DNA of 64,000 nucleotides. Source: Pseudanabaena mucicola str. Chao 1806 (GTDB taxonomy: Bacteria; Cyanobacteriota; Cyanobacteriia; Pseudanabaenales; Pseudanabaenaceae). The stretch spans positions 2,424,501 to 2,488,500 of the forward strand of contig NZ_CP097329.1 of NCBI RefSeq assembly GCF_030323025.1, written 5' to 3'. A program made the translations under genes and the position numbers. Under the pieces are notes generated by a model that saw only the letters and a list, made by a program, of their open reading frames with translations, was not told the DNA's origin and ran no database searches. Below are positions 46,488 through 54,500 of this stretch, piece by piece; the first letter of the stretch is position 1; each line of letters begins with the position of its first letter.

Positions 46488-47438
46488 GTGGCTGCGCCTG
46501 AGTGGTTGGCTATTGTCCAAGAAGAGATTATTGTGCGTCTTAACCCCGAAGTTTTATCTCAAATTGAGGAGGGGGCTTTAGGGTTTAGTGATCGCCATAA
46601 TCGAGATAGGTATATTATCTATAAACTCAATAATCAGGAATTATTGCAAGTCTTAGCTTCTAGTGTGGGCATGACACCTTCAAGTCAAGGGGCAATTACC
46701 ATTTGGACTTATTACAATGATTTACCTCACAAGCCTAGGAATGAAGGTCAGGAGCAATTAGATCAAGTATTAGATGCAAAGCCATCGCCAATATTAAGGA
46801 CATTAATGAATGTCGATGGTGATTTCAGTCAAAAGGTTTGTCAAGATATTTTGCAGCACCCTCTCAGCGATCGCATTTTACAAGCCCACAGTTTTATCGT
46901 TGGACAAATTTCTCGCCAATTAATTACGGCGATCGAGAATTACGTCGAAGCAAAATTACGCCCCTTTGCGATCGCGATGATCTCAATGACGGCAGTATTT
47001 GCATGGTGTGAACCCATACGTCAACATTTACATTTGCCAGATGTTCTGAGTGATTGTTGGAGCATGATCATCGCGGCTCCGCTTGCAGTTTTAATCATTT
47101 GGTGGCTGATTTCTAAGTTGCCATTTCAATTACCTGATTTGCCTAAGTCGGTGCTAGATATCAGTAACCGACTAGTGATGATTTTAGATAGTCGTGCTCT
47201 CCAAATTGTGGCGCTCATAGTTGTTAACACTTTATTTTCTAGTTGGCTAGCAGTGAAGTTCATCTTGCCGCACAATGCCATACTCAATAGCATCATTCAG
47301 AGCATCCAAAATTTTGCAGAGCCATATTTACCCTTTGCAATCATCAGTTTACGCAAATTAATTGTGAGCGTCCTTGGCAAAATTTTCTTCCGTTATTCTT
47401 TTTTCATAAAATTGGTTTTTGGGCGTTTTCTCAAATAA
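46488..47438 (+). CDS. Unrecognised membrane protein, GTG start
   Basis: 316 residues. Soluble N-terminal half (about 1-160, with VRLNPEVLSQIEEGALGFSDRHNRDR) and a C-terminal half containing three or four hydrophobic segments (FAIAMISMTAVFAW, MIIAAPLAVLIIWWLISKL, IVALIVVNTLFSSWLAV, YLPFAIISLRKLIVSVLGKIFF). GTG 46488 has GGAG 7-8 bases upstream. It ends the run that begins with the two motif-sharing soluble proteins; a hairpin at 47527 lies downstream. A soluble-pair-plus-membrane-protein layout is seen, but no function can be assigned. Confidence 0.6.
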   Translation: MAAPEWLAIVQEEIIVRLNPEVLSQIEEGALGFSDRHNRDRYIIYKLNNQELLQVLASSVGMTPSSQGAITIWTYYNDLPHKPRNEGQEQLDQVLDAKPSPILRTLMNVDGDFSQKVCQDILQHPLSDRILQAHSFIVGQISRQLITAIENYVEAKLRPFAIAMISMTAVFAWCEPIRQHLHLPDVLSDCWSMIIAAPLAVLIIWWLISKLPFQLPDLPKSVLDISNRLVMILDSRALQIVALIVVNTLFSSWLAVKFILPHNAILNSIIQSIQNFAEPYLPFAIISLRKLIVSVLGKIFFRYSFFIKLVFGRFLK

Positions 47439-47526
47439 ATACCATTTGTTGCCATGACTTCGGTATGGTAACAAACCTAAGTAACTTGCTTGCGTGAAAG
47501 CGCTATATCAAAATCATATTAAATAA

Positions 47527-47564
47527 TGATGTAATAGAGACAGATGTAAATCTCTATTACATCA
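47527..47564 (+). terminator. Hairpin between the unknown cluster and the GH19 gene
   Basis: A 14-bp perfect stem TGATGTAATAGAGA / TCTCTATTACATCA with a ten-base loop. Probably terminates the upstream cluster. There is no T tract directly after it. Confidence 0.55.
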
Positions 47565-47682
47565 CCCTAAATCGATAAAACAAGTTGAGATTTGGCGATC
47601 GCAAGCTGCGGCAACTCTTGCCTTTCTGGTTCCCAAAATTACTGGTAATGCTCCAACGGCGAATGATGGACTAGTCGATGAT

Positions 47683-48825
47683 TTGGTGAGAGCGCTGAAT
47701 AATTTACCAGCTCGTCCCGAAGCACGACAGCCCTATGCAGGGATTTTTCCTGCGGCAGATCTTTTGACTTGGCGCAATCGAGCCGCAGTGACTCTGCAAA
47801 CTTTAGTGCCAAAAATTCAGAATGTTGAAGGTAGCATCTATGATGGCGCGATCGATGACTTAATTCGGTTTATTCGTCAATTACCACCACGTCCTACAGG
47901 TCGTGCCCCCTACTTAGGACTATTCGCACCCGCCGACCTTGCCACATGGCGCAAGCAAGCATCCCAAACATTAGTTGCCGCGATCGCCAAGATTACCGAT
48001 CCCAAGTACATTGATGCTGATAATAAAATTGATGACTTAGTGCGAGCTATGAGTGGATTGCCACTGCGACCAGTTCTTCGCAAACCCTATGAAGGTCTTT
48101 ATCCTGCGCCGAATCTAGTGGCATCTCGTCAACTAGTTGCCAAGCGTTTACAACAATTAATTGATGTTCTCAAAGATGATTTCAATCCCAAAGATGTCCT
48201 AGTCGATAGTACGATTCGAGCTTTAAATAATTTGCCCCCACGCCCGACTGATCAAGAACCCTACGCAGGTTTATATCCTAAAGCCGAAGTTAATAGTCCT
48301 GTAATTACCCTAGATCAATTAACCGCGATCGCTCCCTATTCCGATCCCACGCGTCTGACTCAATTGCTACCAAATCTAAATACAACCATGCAGCGCTATG
48401 GCATCACCACTCCATTACGCAAGGCACATTTCATTGCCCAGATCGCCCATGAAAGTGATGCCTTTAACACTAACGAAGAATATGCCTCTGGTGCAGACTA
48501 TGAAGGACGCAGAGATCTTGGAAATACCAAAGCAGGTGATGGTGTGAGATTTAAAGGTCGTGGCTTAATTCATGTGACGGGGCGTTCTAACTATGCTGCC
48601 TGTGGTCAAGCGCTTGGTGTGGACTTGATCAATAATCCTCAACGTTTAGCCAATTTTGACCTCGCTTGTTTTAGTGCGGGGTGGTATTGGGATACGCGAT
48701 CGCTCAATGACTATGCCGACAATGATGATGTCATCCAAATTACACGCATTATCAATGGTGGGCTTAATGGTTTAGGCGATCGCCAAGCCTATCTTGCCAG
48801 AGCCAAGCAAGTATTCAGGATTTAG
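47683..48825 (+). CDS. Repeat-containing GH19 chitinase/lysozyme-like protein, 5' truncated
   Basis: 380 residues from TTG. The C-terminal ~170 residues are a family GH19 domain (AHFIAQIAHESDAFNTNEEYASG with the catalytic glutamates, GVRFKGRGLIHVTGRSNY, FSAGWYW). Before it stand repeats of about 60 residues reading RALNNLPARPxxRxPYxGxxPAxxLxxxR. The frame is open back to 47530 and already encodes another repeat half (EIWRSQAAATLAFLVPKIT), but there is no ATG, GTG or TTG there. The start shown falls inside a repeat, so the gene has probably lost its real beginning, or uses an ATT/ATA codon. Repeats may bind cell-wall or phage-like structures. Confidence 0.65.
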   Translation: MVRALNNLPARPEARQPYAGIFPAADLLTWRNRAAVTLQTLVPKIQNVEGSIYDGAIDDLIRFIRQLPPRPTGRAPYLGLFAPADLATWRKQASQTLVAAIAKITDPKYIDADNKIDDLVRAMSGLPLRPVLRKPYEGLYPAPNLVASRQLVAKRLQQLIDVLKDDFNPKDVLVDSTIRALNNLPPRPTDQEPYAGLYPKAEVNSPVITLDQLTAIAPYSDPTRLTQLLPNLNTTMQRYGITTPLRKAHFIAQIAHESDAFNTNEEYASGADYEGRRDLGNTKAGDGVRFKGRGLIHVTGRSNYAACGQALGVDLINNPQRLANFDLACFSAGWYWDTRSLNDYADNDDVIQITRIINGGLNGLGDRQAYLARAKQVFRI

Positions 48826-48876
48826 AGTGGATGTAGAATGGATTGAATATTTACAGGTTTTGGCGAGGGCAAATCT

Positions 48877-49731
48877 ATGACTCTGCAACCTTTAACCCCT
48901 GAAGCGGCGATTCCCGATGGGATGAGTACCGCCGCGTCAAATACACTTCCAGAAATCGACTATCCCGACAGTGATGGCAATCCCATGTCTGACAACACCG
49001 AACAATATCGCTGGATCGTAATTATTAAAGAAAATCTAGAGATCATGTTTGCCGATGATCCAAATGTGTTTATTGCAGGGGATTTGTTGTGGTATCCCGT
49101 AAGGTATACACAAAAAAGGTTTGCCCCAGATGTAATGGTGGCGATTGGTAGACCCAAGGGGCGGCGAGGCTCCTATAAGCAATGGTTAGAAGATAATATT
49201 GCTCCCCAAGTCGTATTTGAGATTTTATCGCCTAGCAATAAAGATCGCCGAGGGATGGATTCTCTTGAAGAAAAATTTGATTTTTATGAAACCTATGGCG
49301 TTAAAGAATATTACATTTACGATCCAGACGATCTGCTCTTAGAAGGTTGGCAAAGGGTGGGCGATCGCCTAGTCAAAATACCATCGATGATGGATTGGGT
49401 CAGCCCACTTTTGGGAATTAGATTTGATTGGGCAACAGGGCAAGAATTAGTGTTATCTCGCCCCGATGGTCAGAGATTTCTATCTTCTATAGAGCTAGAT
49501 CACCGTTTACAGCAATCAAAAATTCAGGTTTGGCAAGAGCAACAACGCGCTGAGCAAGAACGCAAACGCGCCGAAATTCAGCGTCAACGCGCCGAACAAG
49601 AAAGCCAACGTGCTGAACAAGAAAGCCAACGTGCCGAACAAGAAAGCCAACGTGCTGAACAAGAAAGCCAACGTGCTAATCGCCTTGCTGCTCGTTTACG
49701 AGAATTAGGTATAGATCCAGACGATGTTTAA
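48877..49731 (+). CDS. Uma2-family endonuclease with heptad-repeat tail
   Basis: 284 residues. The PD-(D/E)xK nuclease core is complete: APDVMVAIG, QVVFEILSPSNKDRRGMDSLEEKFDFYETYGVKEYYIYDPD. Residues ~225-275 are a coiled coil with four exact AEQESQR heptads encoded by a 21-bp tandem repeat (49591-49674). Uma2 genes are highly multiplied in cyanobacteria and have no firmly known role. The stop overlaps the next start by eight bases. Confidence 0.88.
   Translation: MTLQPLTPEAAIPDGMSTAASNTLPEIDYPDSDGNPMSDNTEQYRWIVIIKENLEIMFADDPNVFIAGDLLWYPVRYTQKRFAPDVMVAIGRPKGRRGSYKQWLEDNIAPQVVFEILSPSNKDRRGMDSLEEKFDFYETYGVKEYYIYDPDDLLLEGWQRVGDRLVKIPSMMDWVSPLLGIRFDWATGQELVLSRPDGQRFLSSIELDHRLQQSKIQVWQEQQRAEQERKRAEIQRQRAEQESQRAEQESQRAEQESQRAEQESQRANRLAARLRELGIDPDDV
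49591..49674 (+). repeat. 21-bp tandem repeat inside the Uma2 gene
   Basis: Four in-frame copies of GCYGAACAAGAAAGCCAACG+T encode AEQESQR each. The units differ only at one silent position, suggesting recent slippage expansion; the preceding diverged RAEIQRQ units extend the series. Confidence 0.9.
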
Positions 49732-50314
49732 GCTTAATGGCAATCTGGGACTCTGTGGGGCGCATCGCACTGGTAAAACCACATTAGCGATCGCCCTAGC
49801 CGATCGCCTTAATATGCCCTTTGTGCGTACTACTACTAGTCAAGTTTTTGCTCAACTAGGTTTAGATCCTGCGGAGCCAATGGATTTTCAAACAAGGCTA
49901 TTTGTACAAAATCATGTTCTAGATGCTGCTCAACAAGTCTGGCAAAATTCTGCAACACCTTTTATTAGCGATCGCACCCCCATCGATATGATCGCCTATA
50001 CCCTCGGTGATATCCAAGGCAAAACCGAGGTGGACTTTGACTTGCTCAATCAATATATAGATCGTTGTTTTTCTAGTACTAATCAATTTTTTCAAAATCT
50101 AGCAATCATTCAACCTGGAATCCCCCTCATCTACGAGGAAGGCAAAGCTGCGCTAAACGCCGCCTATATCGAGCATATTAATATCTTAGTAATCGGACTC
50201 TGTAGCGATCGCCGTCTCGTCGCTAATGTATTTTGTAACGCCAGAGAAGCGATCGACCTCGAAATAAGAGTACTTAATATTTGGGAGCGCTGGAAATTAC
50301 TAAAAATTGGGTAA
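49724..50314 (+). CDS. P-loop NTPase, kinase-like (AAA_28/NadR type)
   Basis: 196 residues. Walker A GLCGAHRTGKTTLA near residue 9-22; ISDRTPIDMIAYTLGD later is the DxxP-type region of NadR/Ttd14-like nucleoside or ribosylnicotinamide kinases, and GIPLIYEEGKAALNAAYIEHIN follows. No second domain. ATG 49724 lies inside the final codons of the Uma2 gene (eight-base overlap), so the proteins are probably translated together. The substrate is unknown. Confidence 0.75.
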   Translation: MFKLNGNLGLCGAHRTGKTTLAIALADRLNMPFVRTTTSQVFAQLGLDPAEPMDFQTRLFVQNHVLDAAQQVWQNSATPFISDRTPIDMIAYTLGDIQGKTEVDFDLLNQYIDRCFSSTNQFFQNLAIIQPGIPLIYEEGKAALNAAYIEHINILVIGLCSDRRLVANVFCNAREAIDLEIRVLNIWERWKLLKIG

Positions 50315-50377
50315 CTTGATCCTTAGAACAAGGGGGCAAAGTTTGCCGTAGGTAATGGAAAGTGTTATTCAATTCAT

Positions 50378-50485
50378 AAAAGTAAGAGCCTTGCTAAGCA
50401 AGGCTCTTACTTTTGGACGTTGAGAGAGGGTTTGCGTAGCAAAACCTCTCTCAACGTCCGTTTTAAATTATCCCGAACTCGCGTT
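50378..50485. repeat. Double-hairpin repeat, family D copy 3
   Basis: Two adjacent long stems: AAAAGTAAGAGCCTTGC with its complement around TAA, then GGACGTTGAGAGAGGTTT-type arms around GCGTAGC, then TTTTAAATTATCCCGAACTCGCGTT. Same order as copies at 7791 and 9147, but the first stem has a different sequence that is still perfectly paired. Confidence 0.7.
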
Positions 50486-50598
50486 AAAAAACTTTGCAAA
50501 AAAATTTTTTCTCTGAGTGATAGCTTTTTATTTTTTTGAGGGTAAGTTAATTGCACAATCAAAAAGTTAACCTTACTGACTTACGGAACTGAAAAAGT

Positions 50599-51183
50599 AT
50601 GAAATCTGAATTCAAGACCAAGCTCATTCAACACATCCTCAACAAAAAAGATTCTGAAAAAGGCTTCACTCTGATTGAACTTCTCGTTGTTATCATCATC
50701 ATCGGTATTCTTGCAGCGATCGCCCTTCCTTCCTTCCTCAACCAAGCAGCTAAAGCTCGTCAATCAGAAGCTAAGACCTATGTTGGGTCTGCAAACCGTA
50801 CTCAGCAAGCTTACTACCTAGAAAAGCAGCAGTTTGCTACAGACCTTCCTAGCTTAGCTCTAGGTATTCCTGCAACTACTGAGAACTACGATTATGCAAC
50901 TACTGGTTCTACCAAAGGTGCAACTGGTACCACTGCCAACTCTCTTAGCCGTGCTATACCTAGAGCTACCAACTTGAAAGCCTATGCTGGTGCTGTTAAT
51001 ATAGCTACTCCAGCAGGTAGCAACGAAGCTACAACATTGTCAGCTGTCGCTGAAGGCACTCTAGCTCCAATTAATGGCGGTAATGCTGGTACTAACACTG
51101 GAGTAACGCAATATTTTAATCTTTCAACTAACGCTGCTCCAACAGTTGTTAGTGGTAACACTGGTTTCGTTGCTGTTAACTAG
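50599..51183 (+). CDS. pilA: Type IV major pilin-like protein (PilA)
   Basis: 194 residues. Prepilin leader of 22 residues ending KG, cleaved before FTLIELLVVIIIIGILAAIALP; the glutamate at +5 of the mature protein (E27) is present. A small soluble head follows, rich in Thr, Ala and Asn (ATTGSTKGATGTTANSLS), with no obvious C-terminal disulfide pair. Pilins drive twitching motility and DNA uptake. The many Ser/Thr residues are possible glycosylation sites, and the next gene encodes GT41-type transferases. A terminator follows at 51272. Confidence 0.93.
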   Translation: MKSEFKTKLIQHILNKKDSEKGFTLIELLVVIIIIGILAAIALPSFLNQAAKARQSEAKTYVGSANRTQQAYYLEKQQFATDLPSLALGIPATTENYDYATTGSTKGATGTTANSLSRAIPRATNLKAYAGAVNIATPAGSNEATTLSAVAEGTLAPINGGNAGTNTGVTQYFNLSTNAAPTVVSGNTGFVAVN

Positions 51184-51271
51184 TCAATTTGGACTTGTTT
51201 CTTAGAATGTTTAGTAATTTGTTCTCTTTCAATAGACTTTTACTAATTGCATACAATATTAAATAGCAAGC

Positions 51272-51300
51272 AGAGGGTAGGTCATGAACCTGCCCTCTTT
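51272..51300 (+). terminator. Terminator after pilA
   Basis: AGAGGGTAGG / CCTGCCCTCT (one G-T pair) with a seven-base loop and a TTT tail, 90 bases past the pilA stop. Confidence 0.8.
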
Positions 51301-51340
51301 ACCATTTGTAGTAAGGGACTTGCGATTAATTAAATTACCT

Positions 51341-51390
51341 ATGGCTTCGACTGCGCTCAGCCAACGTTGACTGAGCGCAGTTGAAGCCAT
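51341..51390. repeat. Palindrome of about 50 bp
   Basis: ATGGCTTCGACTGCGCTCAG / CTGAGCGCAGTTGAAGCCAT with a CCAACGTTGA tip. No T tract on the far side. A similar GCTGAGCGAAGTC motif is at about 7718-7738. Likely a mobile palindrome in the pilA-GT41 spacer. Confidence 0.6.
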
Positions 51391-51408
51391 ACAAAGGTTA
51401 AATAACTA

Positions 51409-51562
51409 ACTGATGTTACGTGGAAGTTTCTAAGACCCTCACCCCCCTAGCCCCTCTCCCATTAAGGGAGAGGGGAACAAGAAATTAGTCTAGCTCCCCC
51501 TCTCCCTTGTTGGGAGAGGGGGCAGGGGGGTGAGGGTGATATTTGTTCCACGTAACATCAGT
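51409..51562. mobile_element. MITE family A, copy 3 (154 bp, inverted)
   Basis: Same inverted ends as the copies at 403 and 22072, in the opposite direction, and nearly the same internal sequence as copy 2. Flanked by AACTA on each side (51404-51408, 51563-51567). Confidence 0.88.
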
Positions 51563-51595
51563 AACTAATATTTACAACTCATTTACTTAATTTTC

Positions 51596-54500
51596 ATGAT
51601 CGAGACTTCTTCTTCTTTAGACTTAATCAATCAATCTGAACTAACAAAGCAAGCTCACAATCATTATCTTGAAAGTCAATATGACTTAGCAGAGAAGCTA
51701 TACCAAGATTCTCTCACCTCAGAAAATATAAGCAAAATAAGTTATTGGTATCTTGGGCTATCACAATTATTACAGGGTAAAGAAAGTGATGCTCAAATGA
51801 CTTGGCTATTGGCTGTAGAAGATGAAGAAGTAGAACAAATTGATCAATATACAGAAGAACTGAGTCAAGTTTTGGATGCCGAAGCCAATAGATTTGCAGC
51901 GTTAGAATGCCATCAGGAGTCTCTAACTATTCGCAATAGTTTGCGAGAGATAAATCCCTACGATCTTGCAAATCTTGTTTCCATGATCTTAATCTCGATT
52001 AAACTTAAAACCTTTACTCCCGAAGAATTAATTAATATAGGTATTCTAGATTTACTTGACTCAGATGAGTTTACCCCTATCACATCAGAACTTCTTCTAG
52101 ATCTGATACGAGAAGTACTCACTTTTAAAATACCTGAGCCAATCATTTTACAATTTGTGGAAAAAATCTGTCTTGCCCACATTCAGTATAAAGAAGAAAT
52201 CATCGAATATTTGCTTAGGATTAGTGCTCATTTTGCAAATTATCCAAATGTTGCCGTAGACATTTTAGAAAATTGTTTATTACGCATCGATCCAAACAAT
52301 GCAGAAGCAAAGCTCTACGCTATAGATTTTAACTATCAAGGTGACAATGAAAAAAGTATAGCAACTGCCAAAGAATTTTATGCTTTGATGCTCGAAAATA
52401 ATGGGAAAGCTATTTATAAGGTTCTCGCTAATCAATGGCTAATTAAGGCTTTGATATACAATTGCAATCACTGGGAAGAAGCTGCTAAAGTGCATCAACA
52501 ATGCGAACAACACTTTGCTGAACTTGTTAATGAAGGTTCTCAGAATTTATCTCTTAAAGAAGCTGCATATTATTTACAGGTCACAGGTTATTATTATCCT
52601 TATTTTAGTGATCATCCCAAAGAGGCTCATCGGATCAGGCAAGCAGTTAGGCAATTAGCCTATCAAAGAATCTATGCTGGTGAAAGAGAAAATATTGAGA
52701 ATTACAAAAAGCGTCTGTCAATTAGGAAAAAAGTCTATATACCTAACCGCCCACTTAGGATTGGTTATATATCCTATTTTTTAAAGAGGCATTCTGTAGG
52801 ATTCTTAGCAAGATGGTTAATTCAATATCATGATCGTGAGCGCTTTGAACTCTATGGATATTTGGGAAATTACCAAGAAAATGATGTTCTACAAGTATGG
52901 TTTGAGAAACAATTCCTGAAAACCTATCATGAAAAGTCCTACAACCCAGTAGATATCGCTAATCAAATTATTCAAGATAGTATTGATATTCTTATCGATT
53001 TAGACAGTTGCACACATGCCATGTCTTCTGGGGTTCTCGCTCTTAAGCCTGCGCCTATACAAGTAACTTGGCTAGGTTGGGATGCAGCAGGACAACCAAC
53101 AGTTGACTATTTTATTGCTGATCCCTATGTCTTACCCGAATCAGCGCAAGACTACTATACTGAGAAAATCTGGCGATTGCCATATACCTATCTAGCTGTT
53201 GACGGGTTTGAGGTGTCAGCCCCAACTATCCGCCGAGACTTACTAAATATTCCTAAGGATGCAGTTGTCTATTACAGCTCACAAGCATCAATGAAACGGC
53301 ATCCAGATACAATTCGCTTACAAATGCGGATTATTAAGCGAGTTGCCAATAGTTACTTATTACTTAAAGGATTTGGAGATAAAAGTTCTCTACAGGAATT
53401 TTTTTATCGTATCGCCGAACTAGAAGGTGTAAGTAAAGATCGATTAATATTCTTGCCCTATACCAATGGGGAAAGAGAACATCGTGCCAATATGGGCATA
53501 GCCGACATTGTTTTAGATACCTATCCCTACAATGGTGCAACACACACGATGGAAACTCTATGGATGGGTATTCCAATTGTAACAAGGGTTGGAGAGCAAT
53601 TTGTAGCTCGCAATAGTTATACCATGATGATTAATGCGGGTATAACTGAAGGAATTGCTTGGACTGATGATGAATATGTAGATTGGGGAGTCAGACTAGG
53701 AACTGATACAGAACTTCGTCAGCAAGTTACATGGAAACTCCGACAAGGCCGCCAAACAGCACCTCTTTGGAATTCTAGACAGTTTACAAAGGATCTAGAA
53801 GAATCCTATGAGCAAATGTGGTTACATTATTTAGACTCAGACGATCAAACGGTAGATGTAGATCCAGAGCGAGATCGCGCTCTATTCATTGCAGAGTCAG
53901 AAATTCAAAATACTCAAGGCATTGTATTTGCTCAAAAAGATAAATTACCAGATGCAATTCTATCTTTCCAAAGAGCGATTTCATTAAATCCTGAACATGC
54001 TGATGCTTATTACAACTTAGGTATTGCTTTTAGTAATGTAGGAGATCTAGAGCAAGCAATAGTTAACTTTCAAACAACCATTGCTTTAAATCCTAATCAT
54101 GCCAATGCTCTTTATAATTTAGGACTTACTTACAGTCGTCAAGGTAAATTAGCGGAAGCTATTGCTTACTTGTCCCAAGCTCTCACCTTGACACCTGAAG
54201 ATATCGAGACACACCTTGCTTTGGGTAATGTTTTCTTTGAGCAAAATAAATTCTCTGAAGCACTTAAATGCTATCAGTCTGCACTAGAGATTGATCCTAA
54301 TAGTTCATCAGCACTTTGCTCTATTGGCGCAACTTTAGATGAGCAAGGAAAGTACCAAGAAGCCATTACGACTTTACATGAAGCGATCGCGATCGATCCT
54401 GATAATGCTCAAGTTTATTGCAATCTCGGTCATGTCTTTAGCCAAACTAAGCAATTGCAAGAGGCTAGCGAATGCTATAGAAGAGCTTTACAAATAAAAC

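Noticed and set aside
44001-47438. Calling the unknown cluster a phage-defence system
   Set aside because: No nuclease, NTPase, cyclase or other defence hallmark motif is visible, so only a neutral description is justified.
50334-50485. Possible riboswitch upstream of pilA
   Set aside because: The stems match the dispersed family D repeat and not a known aptamer.
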